Part shown: positions 43,078-51,800 of the stretch, in pieces
Position numbering within the stretch: position 1 is the first letter of the stretch
Layout: every line of letters starts with the position of its first letter
Assembly (NCBI RefSeq): GCF_000661955.1
Contig: NZ_CP007597.1
Location: 3,796,338-3,860,337 of the forward strand
Direction of reading: 5' to 3'
From: Stenotrophomonas rhizophila
GTDB lineage: Bacteria; Pseudomonadota; Gammaproteobacteria; Xanthomonadales; Xanthomonadaceae
DNA: 64,000 nt
Notes under the pieces: model-generated
The model's input: the letters and a program-made list of their open reading frames with translations, nothing else
Told to the model about the DNA's origin: nothing
Databases searched by the model: none
Translations under genes and position numbers: made by a program

Positions 43078-43506
43078 TTACTCGTACTTGATGTCGGCGT
43101 CGTAGCTGCTGCCACCCACCTTGCCATCCTTGCCCAGGCTGATCAGGTCGAACGGCTGGCCTTCGCCGGGTGCGCGGTATTCCAGCGGGTGGCCCCACGG
43201 GTCGTTGAGTTCGGCCGGCTTGGCATACGGGCCCAGCCAGCCGCTGGTGCCGCCGGGCTGGGTAACCAGGTCATCAAGCTTGGCCGGCAGCTTGCCGGTA
43301 TCCAGCTGGTAGTTTTCCACCTTGCCGGCCACGGTCTGGACCTGCGATTTGGCGATGTTGGCCTTGCCGCGGTCGGCACCGCCCAGCACGCGGCTGCCCA
43401 CCAGCGTCAGCACCGCGCCGATCAGCACGATCACGATGATGATTTCCAACAGGCTCATGCCGGCCTGGCGGCGCGGCGAGGTGAAGCGGATCAGGCGGCG
43501 TTGCAT
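43078..43506 (-). CDS. gspG: Type II secretion major pseudopilin GspG/XpsG
   Basis: 142 residues, the main subunit of the pseudopilus piston. Leader MQRRLIRFTSPRRQAG before MSLLEIIIVIVLIGAVLTLV (Glu +5), then the diagnostic GspG C-terminal part: NYQLDTGKLPAKLDDLV, WLGPYAKPAELNDPWGHPLE and the calcium-loop region DLISLGKDGKVGGSSYDADI. Family length and motifs are complete. 46 nt after gspF. Confidence 0.96.
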   Translation of the reverse strand: MQRRLIRFTSPRRQAGMSLLEIIIVIVLIGAVLTLVGSRVLGGADRGKANIAKSQVQTVAGKVENYQLDTGKLPAKLDDLVTQPGGTSGWLGPYAKPAELNDPWGHPLEYRAPGEGQPFDLISLGKDGKVGGSSYDADIKYE

Positions 43507-43552
43507 GCGGCAGGCTCCTTGCAGGGTTCAGGGGAATGCGAAAGCGCCATCG

Positions 43553-44773
43553 TCAGCCGATGGCATTGGTCAGGTCATACAGCGGCACCAGCACGGCGAC
43601 GATTACCAGCCCGACCACCGATGCCAGCACCAGGGTGATCACCGGCACCATCGCCGACAACAGGCGGTCGATGGCGCGTGCGCTTTCCTGCTCGAAGGTG
43701 TCGGCGGTCTTGAGCAGCATGGTGTCCAGCGCGCCGGATTCCTCGCCCACCTGGATCATCTGCAGGGCCAGGCGGGGGAAGCGCTTGCCGCGCGCCAGCG
43801 ACACCGACAGGCCGTTGCCGTTCTTGACGTCGTCGCTGGCCGCATCGACGTCGGCGGCCAGCGCGCGGTTGCCCAGCACGTTGCGCGCGATGCCCAGCCC
43901 GGCCAGCAACGGCACGCCATTGCGCAGCAGGGTGCCCAGAGTGCGCGCCAGCCGCGCGGTTTCCAGTTTGGCCAGCAGCGGGCCGATGCCTTTGCGCTGC
44001 AGCAGCCAGCCGTCCATCGCCAGGCGGAACGCCGGCTGGCGCAGCTTGCGTTCGATCACCAGCAACGCCAGCGCCGGCACCACGATCATCGCCAGCCAGC
44101 CATCGCGCACCACCAGCCCGGCGGCCAGCACCCACTGGGTGAACCACGGCAGGGCCACGTCCAGGCTTTCGTACATGAGCGCGAACTGCGGCACCACGTA
44201 GCCCAGCAGGAACAGCAGCGCGCCGCCGACCACCGCCAGCAGGATCGCCGGGTAGATCAACGCGTTGATCACCCTGCCCTTGAGTTCGGCGCTGCGCTCG
44301 AGGTACTCCGACAGGCGTTGCAGGGTGTCGTGCAGGCTGCCGCCGGCTTCACCGGCACGCACCATGTTGATGTACAGCCGCGAAAACAGCCCGTGCTGGC
44401 GTTCCAGCGCGGTGGACAGCGGCGCGCCGCCGCGCACCACGTCGCGGATGTCGGTGATGGCGCGACGGCTGCGCTCGTCTTCAGGCAGGTCCAGCAGGAT
44501 GGTGAGCGCGCGATCCAACGGCTGCCCGGCCCCCAGCAGGGTGGCCAGCTGCTGGGTGAACTGCACCAGCGCGGCGCCGTCGAAGGGTTTGCGTCGCAGC
44601 AGTGCGGCCCACGAGGTGGGCGTGGCCACGCCTTCGCTGGCCAGGCGCGCTTCCATCGGCAAGTGGCCCTGGTCCTGCAGGCGGGTGACCACGTCGGCCT
44701 CGCTGGCGGCCTCCATCTGCCCGTCGAACAGTTCGCCGTGCGCGTTGAGCGCCTTGTAGCGGTACAGCGCCAT
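43553..44773 (-). CDS. gspF: Type II secretion inner-membrane protein GspF/XpsF
   Basis: 406 residues: MALYRYKALNAHGELFDGQM at the start, two cytoplasmic helical GspF domains (LVQFTQQLATLLGAGQPLDR, and LARTLGTLLRNGVPLLAGLG) and three membrane helices (AILLAVVGGALLFLLGYVVP, LAMIVVPALALLVI, VITLVLASVVGLVIVAVLVP). VRAGEAGGSLHDTL and VGEESGALDTML are the classic paired motifs. Platform protein that contacts GspE. It lies 37 nt after gspE. Confidence 0.96.
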   Translation of the reverse strand: MALYRYKALNAHGELFDGQMEAASEADVVTRLQDQGHLPMEARLASEGVATPTSWAALLRRKPFDGAALVQFTQQLATLLGAGQPLDRALTILLDLPEDERSRRAITDIRDVVRGGAPLSTALERQHGLFSRLYINMVRAGEAGGSLHDTLQRLSEYLERSAELKGRVINALIYPAILLAVVGGALLFLLGYVVPQFALMYESLDVALPWFTQWVLAAGLVVRDGWLAMIVVPALALLVIERKLRQPAFRLAMDGWLLQRKGIGPLLAKLETARLARTLGTLLRNGVPLLAGLGIARNVLGNRALAADVDAASDDVKNGNGLSVSLARGKRFPRLALQMIQVGEESGALDTMLLKTADTFEQESARAIDRLLSAMVPVITLVLASVVGLVIVAVLVPLYDLTNAIG

Positions 44774-44810
44774 GCTCAGCGGCCCGCCGGCCAGGGACGA
44801 TGCATGCGCA

Positions 44811-46538
44811 TCAGGATTCCTCGGTCACGCGCAGGATTTCCTCCAGCGTGGTGTGGCCCTGCAATGCCTTGGCCAGCCCGTCCTCGTACATCGTGCGCAT
44901 GCCGGCCGCGCGGGCGATCTGCTCGATCTCGCCCATGCCGGCGCGACGCATCACCGCGCGGCGCAGCTCGTCGTTCATGACCAGGAATTCCATGATGGTG
45001 GTCCGGCCCAGGTAGCCAGTGGGCGCGATCGCCGAGGGCTGCGCGCGGTACAGGAAAATATCGCCCTGCGGCTGCAGGCGACGCAGGCCGAACTTCTCGA
45101 TCTCCTCCGGCGAGGCCAGGTAACGCTGCGCGTGTTCGGGCTCCAGCCGGCGCACCAGGCGCTGGGCCAGGATGCCGTTGATGGTGGAGGTAAGCAGGTA
45201 ATCTTCCACGCCCATGTCGAGCAGGCGGGTGATGCCGCCGGCGGCGTTGTTGGTGTGCAGCGTGGACAGCACCAGGTGGCCGGTGAGCGCGGACTGGATG
45301 GCGATGCGCGCCGTTTCCAGATCGCGCATTTCGCCGATCATGATGATGTCCGGATCCTGGCGCACGATGCTGCGCAGTGCGTGGGCGAAGTCGAGCCCGA
45401 TCTGCGGCTTGGCCTGGATCTGGTTGATGCCTTCGATCTGGTACTCCACCGGGTCTTCCACGGTGATGATCTTGACGTCGGCGGTGTTGAGCTGGCTGAG
45501 CGCGGTGTACAGCGTCGTGGTTTTGCCCGAGCCGGTCGGGCCGGTGACCAGCAGGATGCCGTGCGGCTGCTCGAGTACCTTGCGGAACTGCGGCAGGAAC
45601 GCATCGGTGAAGCCGAGCCGGTGGAAATCGAAGACGACGGTATCGCGATCGAGCAGGCGCATCACCACGCTCTCGCCGTGCGCGGTGGGCACGGTGCTCA
45701 CGCGCAGGTCCAGTTCCTTGCCCTGCACGCGCAGCATGATGCGACCGTCCTGCGGCAGGCGGCGTTCGGCGATGTTGAGCCGGGCCATGATCTTGACGCG
45801 GCTGATCACCGCGGCGGTGAGGTTGGCCGGCGGGCTTTCGCCCTCGATCAGCACGCCGTCGACGCGGTAACGCACCTTGAGGCGGTTTTCGAACGGTTCG
45901 ATGTGGATGTCCGAGGCGCGCAGCTCGAAGGCGCGCTGGATCACCAGGTTGACCAAGCGGATCACCGGGGCCTCGGAGGCGAGGTCACGCAGGTGTTCGA
46001 TGTCGTCGACCGCGCTGCCTTCGCCATCGGCGGTTTCGACGATCGCCCCCATCGCGCTGCGACCCTGGCCGTACCAGCGCTCGATCAGGTCATCGATTTC
46101 CGAGCGCAACCCGACATGCAGCCGCACCGGTACGCCCATCGCCAGGCGCACGGCGTCGGCGGCATAAGGGTCCTGCGGGTCGCTGAGCCATAGATCCAGC
46201 ACGCCATCGTGCAGGGCCAGCGGACAGACATGGAACTGCTTGAGGAAGCGCAACGACAGCGGCAGTGCATCGAGCAGCGATTCGGGGGCCACTTCGGGCA
46301 CGGCACGCGCGTCGAGCAGGGCCAGCCCCAGCACCTCGGCGCTGGCCTGGGCGTGGTCGCGTTCGGACACCAGGCCCAGCCGCACCAGCAACTGCAGCAG
46401 GCTGCCGCCGGATTCGCGGTGCAGCGGACGTGCCCGCGCCAGGTCGCCTTCCTTCAGGCGCCCGTTGCGCAGCAACGCTTCGACGATGCGGGTTTCCGCA
46501 GTGGTTTCTGCAGTGGGATCGTGGGCAACCGCGTTCAC
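44811..46538 (-). CDS. gspE: Type II secretion ATPase GspE/XpsE
   Basis: 575 residues from the GTG at 46538 (AGGAG eight bases upstream). Two N-terminal MshEN-like regions (EALLRNGRLKEGDLARARPL; LLQLLVRLGLVSERDHAQA), then the ATPase: RASDIHIEPFENRLKVRYRV, Walker A GPTGSGKTTT, the Asp box VEDPVEYQIEGINQ, Walker B IIMIGEMRDLETARIA, His box STLHTNNAAGGITRLLDMG. In the place where many GspE proteins have a four-cysteine zinc motif after LVRRLEPEH there are no cysteines. First gene of the xps operon; it powers pseudopilus assembly. Confidence 0.95.
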   Translation of the reverse strand: MNAVAHDPTAETTAETRIVEALLRNGRLKEGDLARARPLHRESGGSLLQLLVRLGLVSERDHAQASAEVLGLALLDARAVPEVAPESLLDALPLSLRFLKQFHVCPLALHDGVLDLWLSDPQDPYAADAVRLAMGVPVRLHVGLRSEIDDLIERWYGQGRSAMGAIVETADGEGSAVDDIEHLRDLASEAPVIRLVNLVIQRAFELRASDIHIEPFENRLKVRYRVDGVLIEGESPPANLTAAVISRVKIMARLNIAERRLPQDGRIMLRVQGKELDLRVSTVPTAHGESVVMRLLDRDTVVFDFHRLGFTDAFLPQFRKVLEQPHGILLVTGPTGSGKTTTLYTALSQLNTADVKIITVEDPVEYQIEGINQIQAKPQIGLDFAHALRSIVRQDPDIIMIGEMRDLETARIAIQSALTGHLVLSTLHTNNAAGGITRLLDMGVEDYLLTSTINGILAQRLVRRLEPEHAQRYLASPEEIEKFGLRRLQPQGDIFLYRAQPSAIAPTGYLGRTTIMEFLVMNDELRRAVMRRAGMGEIEQIARAAGMRTMYEDGLAKALQGHTTLEEILRVTEES

Positions 46539-46685
46539 GAAGCTCTCCTGGCGACCGCATGACTTTAGCAGTTCGGCGGGTCGCTTTACGTGCCGGTGCG
46601 ATGTGAAATCGACACAGCCCGCAGGACCGCCGTATGCCCGGGTAAATGGCGACAGGCATGACCAGGGAAAGACAACGCATCCACA

Positions 46686-46763
46686 CGGGGGTAGAGCCAC
46701 CCCATGGGTGGCTGCGCGTGGTGCACGATCAGCGCGGCAGCCACCCATGGGGTGGCTCTACCC
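46686..46763. repeat. Inverted pair of SMAG-like GTAG palindromes
   Basis: GTAGAGCCACCCCATGGGTG at 46690-46709 and its reverse complement at about 46742-46761 face each other across 30 bp; each is also a hairpin by itself (CCACCCCATGGGTGG). Fills the gap between gspE and the protease terminator. Confidence 0.85.
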
Positions 46764-46782
46764 GGAGGATGATCGCCCAAAA

Positions 46783-46816
46783 AAAATGGGGAGCCGATCA
46801 CAAGATCGGCTCCCCA
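46783..46816 (-). terminator. Intrinsic terminator of the serine protease gene
   Basis: On the minus strand TGGGGAGCCGATC-TTGT-GATCGGCTCCCCA is followed by TTTTTTTT, 15 nt after the protease stop codon. Confidence 0.95.
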
Positions 46817-46831
46817 AGAACCACACACCCG

Positions 46832-48685
46832 TTACTGGTTGGCGATGACGCTGACGCCGCTGAACGCGGACTCGCCGACCAGCTTGATGTAGTACGTGCC
46901 GGCCACCGGCGCGGTGAAGCGCACGGTTTCACTGTTGCCCGGGCGGGTCGACTTGGCGTCGAACACCGTCGCGGTCGGCTCCTTGCCCTGGCTGACGTAC
47001 ACCGACACGTTGCCGCTGCCGCCGTAGGTGAGCAGGCTCAGCACCTTGCCGGCCTGCGCGTCGAAGCTGTACAGCACTTCGCTGCCACCGGCACCGCTCA
47101 GACCGCCCACGGCCACCTTGTTGGTCAGCGGGATCGCGGTGGGACCGCAGTTCTCGGTGCACTCTTCCTCAAGCGCCTTGGCCAGCGCGGCCTTGGCATC
47201 GACGATGCCGGTGCCGATCGGGGTAGCCGCCGGGATGGTCACCGGGAACTTGCGCGCGGTTTCCTTGAGCAGGGTTTCCAGCTGGGCCGGCGTGAACGCG
47301 TCGCGGTTGTTGGCGATGCGTGCGCTCTGCACCAGGGCTGCCACCGCCGCCACGTGCGGCGAGGACATCGAGGTGCCGCCCTTGCCGCCGTAATCGGAGG
47401 TCCCCAGTTCCGGCGAGGTGGTGCTGCTGGAAATGGCCTGCCAGATGTAGCCGCCCGGATTGCCGTCGACGCTGCCACCGCCACCCGGGGCCGACAGATC
47501 CACCGCCGCGCCGTAGTTGGAGTAGTAGGTGATGCCGCCGGTGATGCGCGTGGCGCCCACCGCAACGACGTTGTTGCAGTTGGCCGGACGTGCATTGGAG
47601 ACGTTGCCGCCCGCGTTGCCTGCCGCCACCACCACCAGGGTGCCACGCGATACCGCACCGTTGATCGCGGCCTGGTAGACCGGGTCGCAGGCGCCGCTGC
47701 CGCCCAGGCTCATGTTGATGATTTCAGCCGGGTTGGCGTTGGCCGGAATGCCCGCCACGGTGCCGCCCGAGGCCCAGGTGATGGCATCGGCGATGTCAGC
47801 CAGGCTGCCGCCGCACTTGCCGAGCACGCGCACCGGCAACACCTTCGCCTTGTACGCGACGCCGGCCATGCCGACGCCGTTGTTGGTGGCTTCGGCCACG
47901 GTGCCGGCTACGTGGGTGCCGTGCCAGGAGCTGTCTTCGGCCAGCGAGCCGGTGTAGCACTCGTTGTCGTTCTCCACCCAGTCGCCGTAATCCAGTGCAC
48001 CCGGGACGCGGGCGTCGGTCGGGCGGCGCGAGGTTTCGGCATCGCTGATGAAGTCGTAGCCTTCCAGCAGGTTGCCGCTGAAGTCTTCATGGTTGGGCAG
48101 GATGCCGGTATCGATCACCGCCACCACCACGCCCTCGCCCTGCGACACGTCCCATGCCGACGGCGCGTTGATGCCGCCGGTGGCGTTGCCGAAGTGCCAC
48201 TGGTACTGCGCGTAGTACGGATCGTTGGGCACCAGCTGCTTGGTTTCGGTCGGCTTGGCGCGCAGGTCGGCGCGCTGCATGCGCGCATTGACCACGGCGT
48301 ATTCCACGGTCGGGTCGGCCTTCAGTTCGGCCAGCACCTTCTGCAGTTCGGCATCGCCCAGGCGGCTCTGCAGGCGGATCAGGTCGGCACCCACGCCGAG
48401 CTTGCGCACCACCTGCGGGTTGAGCGCACCGGCGCGCGCCGTGCCACCGTTGAGGGTGGCGCGCGACAGCGCCGAGTTGACCACCGCCAGCTTGGCCGAG
48501 CGGTCCGAGGCCGCGGCGCTGCCGGCACGGTACTTGACGATGATGCCGTTGCTGCTCTGCTGCGCGGCAGTGGCCGGGCGCTTGGGTTCCTCGGTACGCG
48601 GGCTGGCGGCGAACGCCGAGCCGGCCGAGATCGACAGCAGCGCGGCTGCCAGCACGTTGATGCGAAGGTTCTGCTTACTGGTCAC
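46832..48685 (-). CDS. Secreted S8 (subtilisin-like) serine protease
   Basis: 617 residues from the GTG at 48685 (GAGG eight bases upstream). Order: Sec signal (MTSKQNLRINVLAAALLSIS...AFA), inhibitor-like propeptide (~28-150, GIIVKYRAG), catalytic domain with Asp192 in VAVIDTGI, His255 in WHGTHVAG, oxyanion Asn357 in VVAAGN and Ser439 in GTSMSSPHVAA, then after a Cys-pair linker (EECTENCG) a C-terminal PPC domain (VLYSFDAQAGKVLSLLTYGG, TYYIKLVGESAF). The plan is that of the StmPr-type extracellular proteases of Stenotrophomonas and Xanthomonas, which leave the cell through the Xps system encoded just beside it. Ends at a strong terminator. Confidence 0.95.
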   Translation of the reverse strand: MTSKQNLRINVLAAALLSISAGSAFAASPRTEEPKRPATAAQQSSNGIIVKYRAGSAAASDRSAKLAVVNSALSRATLNGGTARAGALNPQVVRKLGVGADLIRLQSRLGDAELQKVLAELKADPTVEYAVVNARMQRADLRAKPTETKQLVPNDPYYAQYQWHFGNATGGINAPSAWDVSQGEGVVVAVIDTGILPNHEDFSGNLLEGYDFISDAETSRRPTDARVPGALDYGDWVENDNECYTGSLAEDSSWHGTHVAGTVAEATNNGVGMAGVAYKAKVLPVRVLGKCGGSLADIADAITWASGGTVAGIPANANPAEIINMSLGGSGACDPVYQAAINGAVSRGTLVVVAAGNAGGNVSNARPANCNNVVAVGATRITGGITYYSNYGAAVDLSAPGGGGSVDGNPGGYIWQAISSSTTSPELGTSDYGGKGGTSMSSPHVAAVAALVQSARIANNRDAFTPAQLETLLKETARKFPVTIPAATPIGTGIVDAKAALAKALEEECTENCGPTAIPLTNKVAVGGLSGAGGSEVLYSFDAQAGKVLSLLTYGGSGNVSVYVSQGKEPTATVFDAKSTRPGNSETVRFTAPVAGTYYIKLVGESAFSGVSVIANQ

Positions 48686-48753
48686 GTTGAAATCCTCTTC
48701 AAGGTCATGATCAAACGACTGTTCAGGCCAACATTCCATGCGAGTTCCCTGGC

Positions 48754-48829
48754 CGGCCCTGGCCAGGGTTCCCGTGACCCGCCCCCTCAGGCCTTGCATT
48801 GCTTGCAGCGTGGCCCCTACCAGGCCACG
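48754..48829. other. GC-rich hairpins between adhesin and protease genes
   Basis: Two hairpins, CTGGCCGGCCCTGGCCAG (48754-48771) and GCGTGGCC-CCTACCA-GGCCACGC (about 48807-48829), lie between the adhesin stop (48845) and protease start (48685). Neither has a T-run; the second may end the adhesin transcript weakly. No clear protease promoter is visible. Confidence 0.45.
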
Positions 48830-48844
48830 CCTTGCCACGTCTGC

Positions 48845-51800
48845 TTACCAGCCGAAGCCGGCACCCACGCCCACCGAGCTGTCATCGCTGCTGAAGGCAC
48901 CGCCGATGGTCACCGTGGCACGCTCGCTGAGCGCACGCTGGTAGCCCAGCGACAACGCCGACTCCCCACCCTGGTAGCCCACGCCCACGCCCACCCGGTT
49001 CTGGGTGCGCACGCCGGCGGCGCTGGTGGCCATGTTGAGCATCGCCGCGCTCATCGCACCCTGGCGATCGATGCGACGGTCCTGGTGGCGCAGACGCTGG
49101 TCGATTTCGCCCTTGTAGATGTCGAAGCTGTCGGCCATCGCGCCGAAGCGCTGGTCGGTGTAGCTGTTGGCCGTGGCGATGCCGCCGTCCAGCTGGCCCT
49201 TGTTGACCGCATCGGTGGCCTGCGTGCCGGCGGCAACGTTGGCCACCTGGCGTTCGTTACCCACGCTGCCCACCGACACCGTATCGGCACGATCGGCAAC
49301 CGAGCCCTGGCCCAGCGCGACCGAGTTGGCCGCTGTTGCGGTGGCCCCCTGGCCGATCGCGGTGGCCGAGGCCCCGCTGGCGACAGCGCCATCGCCCATG
49401 GCAACCGCGTTGACGGCCGTGGGTGCGGCGGCGACCGGTGCGTTGGCCACCTGCGCACCGCCTGCACTGGCGGCCGTGGGGGTGCCCTGCACGCTGGCAG
49501 TGGCCACGCGCTCGTCGGCCGTGGCCAGCGACGCACTGGCCACATTGGCCGACGGTGCCGCTGCGCTGCGTGCACGCGCGTTGGACGAACCGGCCACGCG
49601 CTGGTCGAGGTCGCTGACCTTGCGGTCCAGCGCACCCAACGCGTCACCCACGTTGTTGTACGTGGTTCCCTGGATCACATAGTTGGGGGCCACGAACACA
49701 CCCTGCATGCCCACGCTGGCACCACCGCCGAGGAAGCTGGCGGCATCGGACAGCGACTGGAACAGCTGGCCACCGTTGATGGCCTGGCGGCTGCCGGAAG
49801 CGATGGACCCGCTGCCCACGTTGTCCAGCACCGTGCCCTGCACACCGGACAAGGTGACCTTGTCGCGGCTGGCGTCGTCGTAGCTGAGCGCATTGGCGGT
49901 AACGGTTTCCACCGAGCCGATGCGCTCGTCGATGTCACCCACGCGGGTTTCCACCGCGCCCACGCGCTGGTTGGTGGTGTTGAGCTGGCCGCCGGTCACC
50001 GCATCGGTGCTGCCGGCAGCGATGCGGCCGGCCGCGACGTTGACGATGCGGCGCGTGGCCGGACCATCGGTGCCGTTGCCACCGCCCACCGACACCACGT
50101 TGGCTTCGACCGCACGTGCGCCTGCACCCAGTGCCACCGAACCGGCGCCGGACACGCCGGCCCCCGCGCCGATGGCGATGCTGCCGGCGCCGTTGCTGGC
50201 GAAGGCACCGTTGCCGATGGCCACGCCGTTGGTGGCGTTGGTGGAGGCCGAGCGGCCGATCACGGTGCTGTTGTCACCCCGTGCCGATGCATCGGCGCCG
50301 ATGGCAGTGGCACCCGTGGCCGAGGCCACCGATGCCGCGCCCAGTGCGCTGCTGCGGTTGCCACTGGCGGCAGCGCCCGACCCGGCGGCGAGCGCATCGC
50401 TGCCGCTGGCGGTGGCCACGCCGGTGCCGCTGGCCTGGAAGTGCTTGCCGACCGCATCGGCGGTGGCCGCCACGCTGTCCAGCTGCGCCTTGTTCACCGC
50501 GTCGTTGGCGTTCACGGCCGCACCGACGTTGGTGATGCGGCGCGTGGCCGGACCGGTGGTGCCGTTACCGCCACCGACCGAGACCACGTTGGCTTCGCTG
50601 GTGCGTGCACCGGCGCCCAGCGCGACGCTGCCGGCGCCACTGGCCGAGGAGCTCTTGCCCACTGCCGTGGCATTGAGGCCGCTGTAGGCGTAGCTGTCCT
50701 GGCCGATCGCGGTGGAGCCGGCCGAGGTGGCCCACGCCAGCTGGCCGACAGCGGTGGTCTGCGCCGCGGTGGCCCAGGCATTGGAACCGGCGGCCACGCT
50801 GTTGGCGCCGCTGGCCTGCGAGGCATAGCCGATGGCGTTGGCGTAGGCACCGGATGCGGTGCTGCCCCAACCCAGTGCGGAAGCGTAGTCGCCGCTGGCT
50901 TCGGCGCCGTAGCCGAGCGCGGTGGTCCGCACCCCGCTCGCCGCGCTGAACGCGCCCACTGCGGTGCTGTAGTCGCTACCCGCTTCGGCGCTGTAGCCGA
51001 ACGCTGCCGACTGCAGCCCGGCCGAGGTGGCGCCGGCGCCGCTGGCGGTGCTGAACACCCCGGTGGCCTGCGCACCGGCACCGAGCGCGGTGGCGCCGGT
51101 ACCGCTGGCGCTGGTGGCCTTGTCCAGGATCACGTTGCCGTTGGCATCTTCGTAGTACAGCGCGCCACCGATGGCGGTGGCCGAATCGGCGGTGGCCGAG
51201 GCGTTGAAACCGGACGCCGACGCATTGCGACCGGAGGCCAGCGCGCCGCTGCCATAGGCCGATGCCCCGGTGCCGAACGCGTTGGCGGCTTCACCGGCGG
51301 CGGTGGCGTAGGCGCCATCGACATAGGCACCCACGTCATCGCCATTGCCGCTGCCGGACGCCTTGAACTGGCGGTTGGTCTGCTCGGCAACCTCGGCCAC
51401 GGCGCTCAACTGGTTGACGTTGACTGCATCGGTGCCTTCGGTACCGTCGGCCACGTTGGTGATCTGGCGCTGCGCAGTGGCCGTACCCACCGAGACCGTG
51501 TTGTCACGTTCGGCCGACGAACCGGCGCCCAGCGCGACGCTGTTGACGCCTTCGGCAATGGCGTTGGCACCCAATGCGGTGCTGTTGGCCGCATCGGCCC
51601 ACGAGTTCCAGCCGATCGCGGTGGCGTAGTCGTCGGTTGCCCATGCACCGGCACCGAACGCCGCCGCACCGGTGCCGCTGGCACGGGCCGGCAGCAGGCC
51701 GAAGAAGGTCGAGCCACCGATGGCCACGCTTTCATCGCCGGTCGCTTCGCTGGATTCACCCAGCGCCACCGAACTGGCACCGGAGGCCGTGGCCGACGTA

